A stretch of DNA of 64,000 bases from Pseudomonas gingeri (GTDB lineage: Bacteria > Pseudomonadota > Gammaproteobacteria > Pseudomonadales > Pseudomonadaceae): assembly GCF_013386115.1 (NCBI RefSeq), contig NZ_JACAOR010000005.1, forward strand, positions 474,543 through 538,542. Direction: 5' to 3'. Shown here piece after piece: positions 1 through 9,691 of the stretch. A program made the translations under genes and the position numbers. The stretch's first letter is position 1, and each line of letters opens with the position of its first letter. The notes under the pieces are model-generated. The model had not been told where the DNA came from. It saw nothing but the letters and a program-made list of their open reading frames with translations, and searched no databases.

Positions 1-1438
<1,438 letters not shown>

Positions 1439-1559
1439 GGTCGGCTGTTGATCCTTGTCGCGGTCGCTGGTTTGCCTTGCCGGGGGCGAGGCGCCTGTTG
1501 GGTCTGATCGACCCGGTGGGCGAAAGTGCCTGCCGGAATGCCCTGGCGGCGGTTTTTAT

Positions 1560-2381
1560 TCAGGCTGACTGACGTGCCAGCCATTCCCGCGGGCTTTCGC
1601 CGATCTTGCGACGAAACGCCCGGGCCAGCGCCGACGGGCTTTCGTAACCGACCTCATCGGCGATCAGCGCAATCGGCCGGCCTTCGCGCAAGCGCTTCTG
1701 CGCCAGGCTCACGCGCCAGCTCAGGACATAGTCCGCCGGAGTCTGGCCGACCACCTTGTGAAAATGCGCGGCGAAACTGGCCCGCGACATGTTCGACTCC
1801 AGCGCCAGTTCGGCCACGGTCCAGGGCCGCTCGGGCCGGTTGTGCATCATGGTCATGGCCCGTGCCAGGCGCAGGTCGGCCAGGCCCGACATCATCCCGG
1901 TGGTCATGCTGTGGTAGGCCATCATGTGCCGCAGGAACTGGATCACCATCAGCTCGAACAGGCGGTTCATCACCGCTTCCCGGCCACAGTGCTCGGCGAA
2001 GGCCTCGTCGAACAGCCACTCCAGCGTGCCTTCGAGCATGGGCACCGCCGCGAGCGGCATCACGATGGTGTCGGACAAGGCCACGGACAAGGGATTGTCG
2101 ATACCGCCGTCGAAACGCAACGAGGCGCACACCAGCTCGGCGGCATCGGCCTCGCTGGCGATCAGGCGATGAGGCAGTGGACGGGGAATCAGGATCAGGC
2201 TGGGCTCTTCGATCCGCAGCACCTTGCCCCCGGCCTCCAGGCTGACGCGTCCGCTTTTGAGCAAATGCACATGCCCGCGCGGTTGTGCGCCGTCGAGCTC
2301 GGCCTTGCCCCGCAGGAAGCCGCTGTGAAAGGTGTCGGCGGCGATGCCGAAGTGGGTGAGCAAGGTCGACAGGCGATCCAT
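1560..2381 (-). CDS. AraC family transcriptional regulator with cupin-type N-terminal domain
   Basis: About 273 residues from the ATG at 2381. This start is preferred to an upstream in-frame one at 2435 because GGAAGAG lies about 10 bases before it. The N-terminal half looks like the cupin sensor of AraC proteins. The C-terminal 100 residues hold two helix-turn-helix motifs (VAELALESNMSRASFAAHF and IALIADEVGYESPSALARAF), ending in the usual FRRKIGESPREW. It is divergent from the exported hydrolase gene with a 160-base gap, so it probably controls that gene or itself. The ligand is unknown. Confidence 0.9.
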   Translation of the reverse strand: MDRLSTLLTHFGIAADTFHSGFLRGKAELDGAQPRGHVHLLKSGRVSLEAGGKVLRIEEPSLILIPRPLPHRLIASEADAAELVCASLRFDGGIDNPLSVALSDTIVMPLAAVPMLEGTLEWLFDEAFAEHCGREAVMNRLFELMVIQFLRHMMAYHSMTTGMMSGLADLRLARAMTMMHNRPERPWTVAELALESNMSRASFAAHFHKVVGQTPADYVLSWRVSLAQKRLREGRPIALIADEVGYESPSALARAFRRKIGESPREWLARQSA

Positions 2382-2541
2382 GGATTCAATCTCTTCCAAG
2401 ACAGGTTTAGACGATCTGGCGCATATCATCGACAAAAAGGCGCCATTCGTAAATCGGTTTTGCCCATCATGGCACCACGTTCAGCGACCTGAACGCCGCC
2501 GCTTCCGGCGGATCATCCACTTCAAGCACGAGGAAACACCG

Positions 2542-3366
2542 ATGCAAACGTCCCGTCTCTCTGCTGTCTCGAAACTGTTCGCCGCTGTTGCCATCGCTGC
2601 CGGCGCCCTGTCGCTGGGCTGGGCGGCTTCAGCCTCGGCTGCCACGGAACCCGGCAAGAAAGCCACCGTGGTCCTGGTGCACGGCGCCTTTGCCGAGTCG
2701 TCCAGCTGGAACGGGGTGATTGCCCGCCTGCAGGCCAAGGGGTATCCGGTCATCGCTGTCGCCAACCCGCTGCACAGCGTGAAGAGCGATTCGGACTACG
2801 TGGCCGATATCGTCGAACACACAGCGGGCCCGGTGATCCTGGTTGGCCATTCCTACGGTGGTTCGGTGATTTCCAACGCGGTCCATGGCCAGTCCAACGT
2901 CAAGGCCCTGGTCTATGTCGCGGCCTTCGCCCCGGAAAAAGGCGAGACCGCCGTCGAGCTCTCCGGTCGCTACCCGGGTGGTACCCTCGGCCCGACCCTG
3001 GCACCGCCGGTCCAACTGAAAAACGGCACCGTCGACCTGTTTATCCAGCAGGACAAATTCCCCGCCCAGTTTGCCGCCGACGTCCCGGCCAAAGAGGCCG
3101 CGCTGATGGCCGCGACCCAGCGTCCGATCGCCGAGGCCGCGCTGAAGGAACCGTCGGGTGATCCGGCATGGAAAAACCTGCCGTCCTGGTTCATCTACGG
3201 TTCGGCGGACAAGAACATTCCCGAGGCTGCCCTGAAGTTCATGGCCGATCGTGCCGGCTCGAAGGAAACCGTGGATATCAAGGGCGCGTCCCATGTGGTG
3301 ATGGTGTCCCATCCGGACAAGGTCGCGGCGATCATCGAGGATGCGGCCAAGGCCACTGCCCAGTAA
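2542..3366 (+). CDS. Exported alpha/beta hydrolase
   Basis: 274 residues from the ATG at 2542, preceded by GAGGAAA. An in-frame upstream extension lacks a ribosome site. The first 33 residues look like a Sec signal peptide (basic start, AVAIAAGALSLGWAASASA), implying periplasmic location. The fold is seen in the oxyanion motif VLVHGAF, the nucleophile elbow GHSYGG (Ser about residue 104), a late Asp in YGSADKNIPE and a His in GASHVVM. The family includes esterases and haloperoxidase-like enzymes; the substrate is unknown. The divergent AraC gene is the likely regulator. Confidence 0.88.
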   Translation: MQTSRLSAVSKLFAAVAIAAGALSLGWAASASAATEPGKKATVVLVHGAFAESSSWNGVIARLQAKGYPVIAVANPLHSVKSDSDYVADIVEHTAGPVILVGHSYGGSVISNAVHGQSNVKALVYVAAFAPEKGETAVELSGRYPGGTLGPTLAPPVQLKNGTVDLFIQQDKFPAQFAADVPAKEAALMAATQRPIAEAALKEPSGDPAWKNLPSWFIYGSADKNIPEAALKFMADRAGSKETVDIKGASHVVMVSHPDKVAAIIEDAAKATAQ

Positions 3367-3412
3367 GCGGCCGCGGGTGGCGAGCGGGTGTATTCGCTCG
3401 CCACGACCTGTC

Positions 3413-4324
3413 TCAGAGCTTGGCCCACTTCTCCAGCGCGAACTCCACGAAGCTGCGCAGCTTGGGCAGCCGGTAGCGGTCCTGCGCATAGAGCAGGTTC
3501 ATCGGCCGGCAGGGCAGTTTGTAGGTTCCCAGGATCGGCACCAGCCGCCCCTCGCGCAGGTCGTCGCGCAACAGCGCATCCGGCAGCATCACGATACCCA
3601 TGCCGGCGAGCGCCGCCTGATACAGCGCCGACGAGCTGTTGACGGTCATCGGGCCACTGACCGGCACCAGGATTTCTCCTTCCGGGCCACTCAGGCTCCA
3701 TTGTTTTTCCACCGTCCGCCAGTCGTCTCCCGCCGGGTAGGTGAAGGCCAGGCAATCGTGATGTTCGAGATCCTGGGGGATCAGTGGTGTCCCGCGTCTT
3801 TGCAGGTACGCCGGCGCCGCACAGACCGTCAGCGCGTAGTTTTCCAGGGGCCGGGCAATCAGTGCCGAAGGCTCGGGCACGCCCAGGCGGATCGCCACGT
3901 CGAAACCGCTGTCGATCAGGTCCTCGCGCTGGTTGCTGAGCATCACGTCGAGCTTGATCCGCGGATACCGTGCCACGAATTCGCTGAGGGCCGGTGCCAG
4001 GCGTTCGGAGCCGAAGGTCAGCGGCGCGGTGATCCGCAGGGTGCCGCTCGGCTCGCCCTGGACCTGTTCCGCCAACCGCTCGGAATCGGCCAGCAGCCCG
4101 AGTACCTCGAGGCAGCGCTGGTAGTAGGTCGCGCCGAACTCGGTCAGGCGCTGGCGCCGGGTCGTGCGGCTGAGCAGGCTGACCCCGAGGCGTTGCTCCA
4201 GCGCGCGCAGGTGATTGCCGACCATGGTGGTGGAAATACCGCACTCCAGGGCGGCCGCGGTCATGCTGCCGCTCTCCACCACCTTCACATATACCTGCAT
4301 CGCCTGGAACAGATCCATTATCAA
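3413..4324 (-). CDS. LysR family transcriptional regulator
   Basis: 303 residues with the standard LysR plan. A winged helix-turn-helix sits at residues 1-60 (VVESGSMTAAALECGISTTMVGNHLRALEQRLGVSLLSRTTR region), followed by a two-lobe periplasmic-binding-like effector domain from about 90 to 300. The start may be Met1 or Met3. It is divergent from the aminotransferase gene across only 96 bases, the usual arrangement for a LysR protein and its target. It closely follows the style of regulators next to small-molecule enzymes, but the effector cannot be inferred. Confidence 0.9.
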   Translation of the reverse strand: MIMDLFQAMQVYVKVVESGSMTAAALECGISTTMVGNHLRALEQRLGVSLLSRTTRRQRLTEFGATYYQRCLEVLGLLADSERLAEQVQGEPSGTLRITAPLTFGSERLAPALSEFVARYPRIKLDVMLSNQREDLIDSGFDVAIRLGVPEPSALIARPLENYALTVCAAPAYLQRRGTPLIPQDLEHHDCLAFTYPAGDDWRTVEKQWSLSGPEGEILVPVSGPMTVNSSSALYQAALAGMGIVMLPDALLRDDLREGRLVPILGTYKLPCRPMNLLYAQDRYRLPKLRSFVEFALEKWAKL

Positions 4325-4420
4325 TCCCTGGTTTAAAATTATTGAAGTGGTGAAGAGTTTATCCAGCTCAGGTGGCTAACGATACTGCCAGCACCACCCC
4401 GATGCCTGGAGCTCGATGCC

Positions 4421-5623
4421 ATGACCGCCGCCTGCCTGATGACCACCTATCAACCGCTCGATCTGGGATTTGTCAAAGGCCTGGGCACGCGACTCTGGGA
4501 CCAGGGCGGCCGCGAGTACCTGGATGCCGTGGCGGGCGTGGCGGTGACCAATGTCGGCCATTCCCATCCACGGCTGGTCAGTGCGATCAGCGAGCAGGCC
4601 GGCCTGTTGCTGCACACCTCGAACCTCTACAGCATCGACTGGCAACAGCGGCTGGCGCGGCAGTTGACCCAGTTGTCCGGCATGGACCGGGTGTTCTTCA
4701 ACAATTCGGGGGCCGAGGCCAATGAAAGCGCGTTGAAGCTGGCGCGCCTGCATGCCTGGCACAAAGGCATCGAGCAGCCGCTGGTGGTGGTCATGGAGAA
4801 CGCCTTTCACGGGCGCACCCTGGGCACTCTGTCGGCCAGCGACGGTCCGGCAGTGCGCCTGGGCTATCACGCGCTGCCGGGGGACTTCGTCAAGGTGCCG
4901 TTCGGCGACCTGCCGCTGTTGCACAGCCTCGCCCGCAGCCATGGCCAGCGTATCTGCGCGGTATTGATGGAGCCGATCCAGGGCGAAAGCGGCGTGCAAC
5001 TGCCACCGCCGGGCTATCTCAAGGCCGTACGGGACCTGTGCAAGCGCCGCTCCTGGTTGCTGATGCTCGACGAAATCCAGACCGGTATCGGCCGCACCGG
5101 CCAGTGGTTCGCCTTCCAGCATGAAGGCATCGTCCCGGACGTGATGACCCTGGCCAAGGGCCTGGGCAACGGCATTCCCATCGGCGCCTGCCTGGCGCGG
5201 GGCAGGGCGGCGCAACTGTTCACACCGGGTAGCCACGGCAGTACATTCGGGGGTAATCCGCTGGCCTGTCGGGTGGGTTGCACGGTGCTCGATATCATCG
5301 AGGAACAGGCCCTGGTCGGTAACGCCCGGCAACAGGGCGAGCGCCTGCTGGCGCGTTTGCGTAGCGAGCTGGGCGGGCATCCGCAGGTCGTGGAGATTCG
5401 TGGCCGCGGGTTGATGATCGGCATCGAACTCAGGCAGCCGGTCCGCGACCTGGCATTGATCGCTGCCCGTGACCATGGCGTGCTGATCAATGTCACGCGG
5501 GGCAAGACCATCCGGCTGCTGCCGCCATTGACGATTGACGAGGCCGAGGTGGAGATGATCGTGGCAGCCGTCTGCGGGGTACTGGCTGGCGCGCCGGTGG
5601 AAAAAGCCTTGGCCTATGGCTAA
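4421..5623 (+). CDS. Class III pyridoxal-phosphate aminotransferase (acetylornithine aminotransferase-like)
   Basis: 400 residues, the usual length of ArgD/AstC-type enzymes that transfer the omega-amino group of ornithine derivatives or similar substrates to 2-oxoglutarate. Visible motifs are the phosphate-binding [16 protein letters not shown], the cofactor-stacking FHGRTLG, the aspartate in [15 protein letters not shown], and the Schiff-base lysine in TLAKGLGNG (about residue 246). It stands alone next to a divergent LysR gene, outside any arginine operon, so a catabolic or specialised role is more likely than the main ArgD. A second ATG six codons in is also possible as the start. Confidence 0.9.
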   Translation: MTAACLMTTYQPLDLGFVKGLGTRLWDQGGREYLDAVAGVAVTNVGHSHPRLVSAISEQAGLLLHTSNLYSIDWQQRLARQLTQLSGMDRVFFNNSGAEANESALKLARLHAWHKGIEQPLVVVMENAFHGRTLGTLSASDGPAVRLGYHALPGDFVKVPFGDLPLLHSLARSHGQRICAVLMEPIQGESGVQLPPPGYLKAVRDLCKRRSWLLMLDEIQTGIGRTGQWFAFQHEGIVPDVMTLAKGLGNGIPIGACLARGRAAQLFTPGSHGSTFGGNPLACRVGCTVLDIIEEQALVGNARQQGERLLARLRSELGGHPQVVEIRGRGLMIGIELRQPVRDLALIAARDHGVLINVTRGKTIRLLPPLTIDEAEVEMIVAAVCGVLAGAPVEKALAYG

Positions 5624-5775
5624 AGGCTTACACGACATGCCGGTGATCACGTCTTGGTCGGCCACGGCGACTGGCCTAATCTGAACCTACTTCTGCTGCG
5701 CAAGGATGCGTACAGGATCAGGGACGATCGACCTGGCCAGGATGGCCGCTGACAGGATGTCGGAAGGTCAAAGGA

Positions 5776-5800
5776 AAAACCCGCTTCGGCGGGTTTTTTT
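5776..5800. terminator. Bidirectional rho-independent terminator
   Basis: The inverted repeat AACCCGC-TTC-GGCGGGTT-like stem is preceded by an A-run and followed by a T-run. It lies between the 3' ends of the convergent aminotransferase and diguanylate cyclase genes and can serve both. Confidence 0.9.
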
Positions 5801-5832
5801 GTGCGCGCGGAAATAGCGGAATGCCGCGGCGA

Positions 5833-6849
5833 TCAACCCGAGATCATGTTCTTGCCCGCGGCCTTGGACCGGTACAACGCCTGGTCGGCACGTCCCATCA
5901 GGGCCGCCATCTGTTCACCGTCGAGGCGTTCGACCACGCCAAAACTCATGCTCAGGGAAATCGTGCCCCTGGGCCGCAGTTTCAGGATCATCCGGCGTAT
6001 CCGCCCGGCCAGGGTCGTCGAGGTCGCCCGGGTGCCGTGGGGGACAACCACCATGAATTCGTCGCCACCCCAGCGCGCCAATACGTCGACATCGCGCAGG
6101 CAGCTCTGGATACCCCGGGCGACTTCCATCAGCACCGCATCGCCGCCGAGATGGCCATGCTGGTCGTTGATCAGCTTGAAGTCGTCGATATCCATGGCGA
6201 TCAGCGCCAAGGGTTGGCGAAAGCGCTGGGCGCGCTCACATTCCTTGCGCAGCACCTGTTCCAGCCGGTAGCGATTGGCGACGCCGGTCAATGAGTCGCT
6301 GTGCGCCAGCTTGCGGTTTTCTTCCAGCTGCAATTGCAATTGATGATTGACCCGCGACAACTCGGCGGTCCGCTCGTTGATCAGGGCTTCAAGGGAATGG
6401 GTGCGCACTTCGAGTTGTTCGAGCAGGCGTCGCTTGTCTTCGATACTGCGGTGCGCGCCGATCATGCGGGCCACGGAGCCGTCGTCATTGCGGGAGATCA
6501 CGTAGCCGCGATCCTCGATGAGGATGTAGTCGCCATGACGGTTCTTGAGGCGATACTCGGCCAGGTAACCCTGGGTATGACCGTGGATATGGTTGTCGAA
6601 GTGGGTCATGACCTGGGGGTAGTCGTCGGGGTGGACCAGGTTTTCCCAGGTAAAGACAGTGTTGGGCAGTGCATGGGGCGTGTAGCCGAGCATTTCGTAC
6701 CAGCCGGGATTGCGGTAGACGAAACCGGTATTGGCATTCCAGTCCCAGATGCCATCGCTGATCAGCTCGAGGATCGCGTGCACCACTTCTTCACTGATAT
6801 CGCTGAGATTGATATTCCAGGGGCCGTTCTTGGGTGCATTGGCCATCAT
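5833..6849 (-). CDS. PAS-GGDEF diguanylate cyclase
   Basis: 338 residues, no membrane segment. A PAS fold (PAS_3 type, ISDGIWDWNANTGFVYRNPGWYEMLGY) covers about residues 30-150, then a short coiled linker rich in Glu/Gln, then a GGDEF domain at about 175-335. The active-site signature is intact (ARWGGDEFMVV), so it should make c-di-GMP from two GTP. RDVD placed five residues before it is a canonical RxxD inhibitory site, so product feedback is expected. The PAS domain probably senses a soluble cue. Its upstream region contains one of the two paired-palindrome sites described at 6977-7022, about 130 bases before the start codon. c-di-GMP is the activator of the nearby cellulose synthase. Confidence 0.92.
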   Translation of the reverse strand: MMANAPKNGPWNINLSDISEEVVHAILELISDGIWDWNANTGFVYRNPGWYEMLGYTPHALPNTVFTWENLVHPDDYPQVMTHFDNHIHGHTQGYLAEYRLKNRHGDYILIEDRGYVISRNDDGSVARMIGAHRSIEDKRRLLEQLEVRTHSLEALINERTAELSRVNHQLQLQLEENRKLAHSDSLTGVANRYRLEQVLRKECERAQRFRQPLALIAMDIDDFKLINDQHGHLGGDAVLMEVARGIQSCLRDVDVLARWGGDEFMVVVPHGTRATSTTLAGRIRRMILKLRPRGTISLSMSFGVVERLDGEQMAALMGRADQALYRSKAAGKNMISG

Positions 6850-6976
6850 CGCTCACTCCCTTGGCGTTGTTGATCTTGGGCTTTGCAGGCCAACAACAGG
6901 GCACGATGTCCTATGGCGCGGTGATACTGTACAGGTTGAGGTTGTGGCAGTGAAGCCAGTATGCGGTCTGTCTGAA

Positions 6977-7022
6977 GTAGCCTATAGGGGCTACATTTCA
7001 ACAAGTAGCTTCTGGAGGATAC
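6977..7022. promoter_or_regulatory. Paired 18-bp palindromes (degenerate copy), candidate operator
   Basis: Two 18-bp units, GTAGCCTATAGGGGCTAC at 6977-6994 and GTAGCTTCTGGAGGATAC at 7005-7022, are separated by exactly 10 bases. The same 18-10-18 layout occurs at 8411-8456. Each unit here matches one unit of that pair at 15 of 18 positions. The site lies upstream of the diguanylate cyclase gene and just beyond the 3' end of the membrane-protein gene. Binding by a regulator is inferred. Confidence 0.6.
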
Positions 7023-7044
7023 GCGTGTTGTGCGAGGGTATCTG

Positions 7045-7770
7045 TCAGAGATCCAGTATCAGGACGACGATCAGACCTATGCCAATGCTGATGGAAAAGC
7101 TCAGCAAAGTGCCTACCAGTACGTACTCGCTGAGGGGCCTGTGTTCGGCGCCTTGTATTTCATTGAAGCGTAAGATGCTTTTGGCCGTGAGCAGGAAACC
7201 TACCGCCTCCCATTGACCGAGTAAGACGAAGGTTAGAATCAATGACCTTTCCAGATAACCGATAAGCCTCCCCGCATTCTTCAATGACCCACCGATGGCA
7301 ATATCTTTCAGCATGGGACTGAGTATTGAGCCAATCAGGACTGATGCCGGGGAAAGTACCAGCAGATAGGCCAGTATGACGAGCAGATTACGCGTATTGG
7401 CTTGAGTGGACAGGTAGTCGCAAATCCTGGAAAGAAACTGCTCGCTGATGAGCCATACCCCGATCAACAGGGCAAGGAACATCCCCTGTCGAGTAATAAA
7501 CAGGAATGTCGATGTCAGCCCCAGGCGGGGTAATACCGTACCGGCCAACAGCCGCACCAGGAGCGTCATCGCCGAGCCCCCGAGGGCCAATTCGACGTTA
7601 TCGCGCAGAAAGTACAGCAGCGTCCCCAGGAGGAGGGCATGGAGCAGCATTTCTATGGTCAGTTCCAGGCCCTTGTTAGGCGTGTTTTCGGCATTGTGCG
7701 GTAACAGCATGAATTCGACGGTGACGTAAGCAAGCAGCAGGATCAGTAAAAAAACCGTTGAATCAAGCAT
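7045..7770 (-). CDS. Polytopic membrane protein partnered with SatD-like protein (DUF3307-like)
   Basis: 241 residues with about six or seven hydrophobic segments (first at residues 5-22, last at 218-240) and few charged residues between them. I do not recognise a catalytic motif. The length, topology and placement directly after a satD-like gene suggest the DUF3307 family, but this assignment is tentative. The ATG overlaps the end of the satD-like gene by 8 bases, so the two are translated together. Base composition is lower in GC than the flanking core genes, hinting at a mobile or fast-evolving module. Confidence 0.65.
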   Translation of the reverse strand: MLDSTVFLLILLLAYVTVEFMLLPHNAENTPNKGLELTIEMLLHALLLGTLLYFLRDNVELALGGSAMTLLVRLLAGTVLPRLGLTSTFLFITRQGMFLALLIGVWLISEQFLSRICDYLSTQANTRNLLVILAYLLVLSPASVLIGSILSPMLKDIAIGGSLKNAGRLIGYLERSLILTFVLLGQWEAVGFLLTAKSILRFNEIQGAEHRPLSEYVLVGTLLSFSISIGIGLIVVLILDL

Positions 7771-8380
7771 GGTTCAATCCCTTGATCCATTCACCGGTGC
7801 AATCGAGATAACGATCCAGCAAGCGTGCATGTGCGCGTTGCAGTGCTTTGTTCACAGTGACCCTGGACTTGCCGAGCATGCGTGCGGTGCCTTGTTGATC
7901 AAGGTTTTCGGTCATGTGGAGGAAATAGGTCCGGGCCTCCACGATTGTCCATTCATCGAGGGTCGTGCCGACAAATTCCGTCAACAACTCGGTGCGCTCT
8001 TGCAGGTTCCGGTCATGGCTGAACAACATGAGCGTCGTCCTCTTCATGCTGTCCAAGCCTTGGCCGGACAACACATAGGCTTCGCCATATCCTGGATTTG
8101 AGTTTGCCGAACCGACCCCGACGGCGATCCGGGCATCCCATCGCTCCCCTGGCGGGCTTTTGGCGATCAGACCGGCGCGTAGGGCTAATGCACAATGAAA
8201 AGCCTGTTCCGGTGATACGGGTACCAACTGGAAACCATCACCACGAAAGATTTCCACCTGGAAGTCATAGTGCTTGCGGAGTTCGTCGAGCACCGCCTTC
8301 AGGCCGTCGATATAGGCCTGCGTGCTATCCGCTGCCTGGGAGTGGATCAGGTCGCCCGTCAATACCGCCTTGATCGCCAT
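7763..8380 (-). CDS. SatD-like protein with C-terminal helix-turn-helix
   Basis: 205 residues. The N-terminal part (MAIKAVLTGDLIHSQ, then EIFRGDGFQLVP and RIAVGVGS) resembles the SatD family named after a Streptococcus acid-tolerance locus. Its core motifs GD(L/I) and RGDxFQ are reminiscent of nucleotide cyclase-like folds. The C-terminal 45 residues read as a helix-turn-helix (DQQGTARMLGKSRVTVNKAL), so DNA binding is likely. It is the first gene of a two-gene operon. The palindrome pair at 8411-8456 sits 30 to 76 bases upstream of the start, which suggests autoregulation. The molecular role of the family is not established. Confidence 0.72.
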   Translation of the reverse strand: MAIKAVLTGDLIHSQAADSTQAYIDGLKAVLDELRKHYDFQVEIFRGDGFQLVPVSPEQAFHCALALRAGLIAKSPPGERWDARIAVGVGSANSNPGYGEAYVLSGQGLDSMKRTTLMLFSHDRNLQERTELLTEFVGTTLDEWTIVEARTYFLHMTENLDQQGTARMLGKSRVTVNKALQRAHARLLDRYLDCTGEWIKGLNHA

Positions 8381-8410
8381 GGAGTATCTCTGTGCAGAAA
8401 GGATAAGAGA

Positions 8411-8456
8411 GTAGCCTCTGAAGGCTACATTTTTGAAAGTAGCCTTTAAAGGCTAC
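8411..8456. promoter_or_regulatory. Paired perfect 18-bp palindromes, candidate SatD operator
   Basis: GTAGCCTCTGAAGGCTAC (8411-8428) and GTAGCCTTTAAAGGCTAC (8439-8456) are both palindromic: 7-bp arms around 4 bases in the first, a full 9+9 palindrome in the second. They are 10 bases apart, about 28 bp centre to centre. On the minus strand a TTGCAA, 17 bases, TACTTT promoter-like pair embeds one palindrome in its spacer, consistent with repression of the satD-like gene. The opposite gene at 8557 is about 100 bases away. Confidence 0.7.
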
Positions 8457-8539
8457 TTTTGCAAATGGACAAGTTCGTTCAGGCGGTGAGTTGCCTGGAG
8501 GAAACCGAGGTAGTAGGCATAATGTACGGTGAGGTGAGC

Positions 8540-8569
8540 ATGGCGCGAAAAGAAGAGTGCACGGAGTGA
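8540..8569 (+). other. Possible 9-codon leader ORF
   Basis: ATG at 8540 follows GGTGAGG at a good distance and encodes MARKEECTE. Its TGA overlaps a GTG codon (GTGA at 8566) in frame with the next gene. This may be a translational coupling device, or the overlap may be accidental. Confidence 0.3.
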
Positions 8570-9681
8570 TCAGAGAGTTGTTCCAAGGTTTGTCGACTCT
8601 GGCTTTGATATTGGCGTCTCTGTACGCCGGTGCGAATCAGCCGCTGTTTGATCAAGCCATCCGTTCTCCGACCAATTTACCCCTGTGTGGGGACTCGAGC
8701 CTGTATGCAGGCCCTATCGCCCAGCCCGGCACTGCGCTTGCTTCCCGGCAATGCTCGAAGCCTTCACCCAGGACTTACCAACCCCGCCATCGCGGCCTGG
8801 GTTACGAGATCCTGATGCTGGAGTCTGAGGCCTGTTTCGTGCCGGACGAGAGTTTTCGCCTGCTGGACTCGCTGATCGATCAGGCGCGGGATTCGCTGGC
8901 TGCCCGGCCCGGCGCAAAGGCCGACTGGCAAGCGCAGGCCCGGGCCACGTTTACGGTGGTGGGGGCCACGCTCGTCGACAACGGCTTCCAGCTGTACGTC
9001 CCGACCGAAACCCTGGGCGATGTCCTGGCCTCGCGCACGCTGCCCGGAGGCGGGCGACATATCGCCGACTGTGACACCAGCGCGTTCCTGTATCTGTCGG
9101 TGGCCGAGTCCCTGTCGCTGCCCATGAGCCTGGTGGAAATGCGCCTGCCCGACGGCGAGAGCCACAACTACCTGCGTTGGACGCCCCGCCACGGTCCGGC
9201 GATGGACTGGGACACCAATGGCCGCGCCCAATGCCGCACGCCGGCGGGTCTGCCGGCCTGGCAGGGGCGAAGCCTGTCGCGCGACGAAGTGCTGGGGTAC
9301 GTGACCTTGTTGCGTGGCGAGTCCTGGCACAAACAGGGCAAGCTCGACGAGGCCCTGGCGGATTACCGCACGGGTGTGCGGCTCTATCCCCAGTCGCCGA
9401 AGGGGCAGAACAACCTGGCCTGGATCATCGCCAGCACGGCCGCCTTCAAGACCCCGGCGCTGCTGGCCGAAGCCCGGGTCGCGGCGCAACGGGCCGTGGC
9501 GCTGGAACCCGGAGCCAATGCCCTGGATACCCTGGCTTGCGTCAAGGCTCGGTCGGGGGACTTTGTCGGCGCGCTGGCGGCTGAAGAGCGGGCGCTGGCA
9601 CTGAAGCCGGGAAGCCCGGATTTCCTCGCGCGCAAAAGTCGATTCAGCGCCGTGCCGGCCCGGGACTGCACGGGGTTTTAA
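8557..9681 (+). CDS. TPR protein with transglutaminase-like domain, exported or membrane anchored
   Basis: 374 residues from GTG 8557; GTG 8566 is an equally possible start. A hydrophobic stretch at residues 10-25 (LSTLALILASLYAGA) suggests export or a membrane anchor. The middle contains DCDTSAFLYLSVAESLSLP, then GESHNYLRW, then DWDTNG. The order Cys, His, Asp is that of transglutaminase-like cysteine peptidase folds. The last 130 residues hold two or three TPR-like helices (LRGESWHKQGKLDEALADYRTG and following). No enzyme name can be given. It converges on the GIY-YIG gene with 10 bases between the ends. Confidence 0.7.
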   Translation: MHGVIRELFQGLSTLALILASLYAGANQPLFDQAIRSPTNLPLCGDSSLYAGPIAQPGTALASRQCSKPSPRTYQPRHRGLGYEILMLESEACFVPDESFRLLDSLIDQARDSLAARPGAKADWQAQARATFTVVGATLVDNGFQLYVPTETLGDVLASRTLPGGGRHIADCDTSAFLYLSVAESLSLPMSLVEMRLPDGESHNYLRWTPRHGPAMDWDTNGRAQCRTPAGLPAWQGRSLSRDEVLGYVTLLRGESWHKQGKLDEALADYRTGVRLYPQSPKGQNNLAWIIASTAAFKTPALLAEARVAAQRAVALEPGANALDTLACVKARSGDFVGALAAEERALALKPGSPDFLARKSRFSAVPARDCTGF

Positions 9682-9691
9682 CTGCCACGAC

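Noticed and set aside
6927..6934. CTGTACAG as a LexA box upstream of the diguanylate cyclase
   Set aside because: LexA sites need CTG-N10-CAG; this is only an 8-base palindrome.
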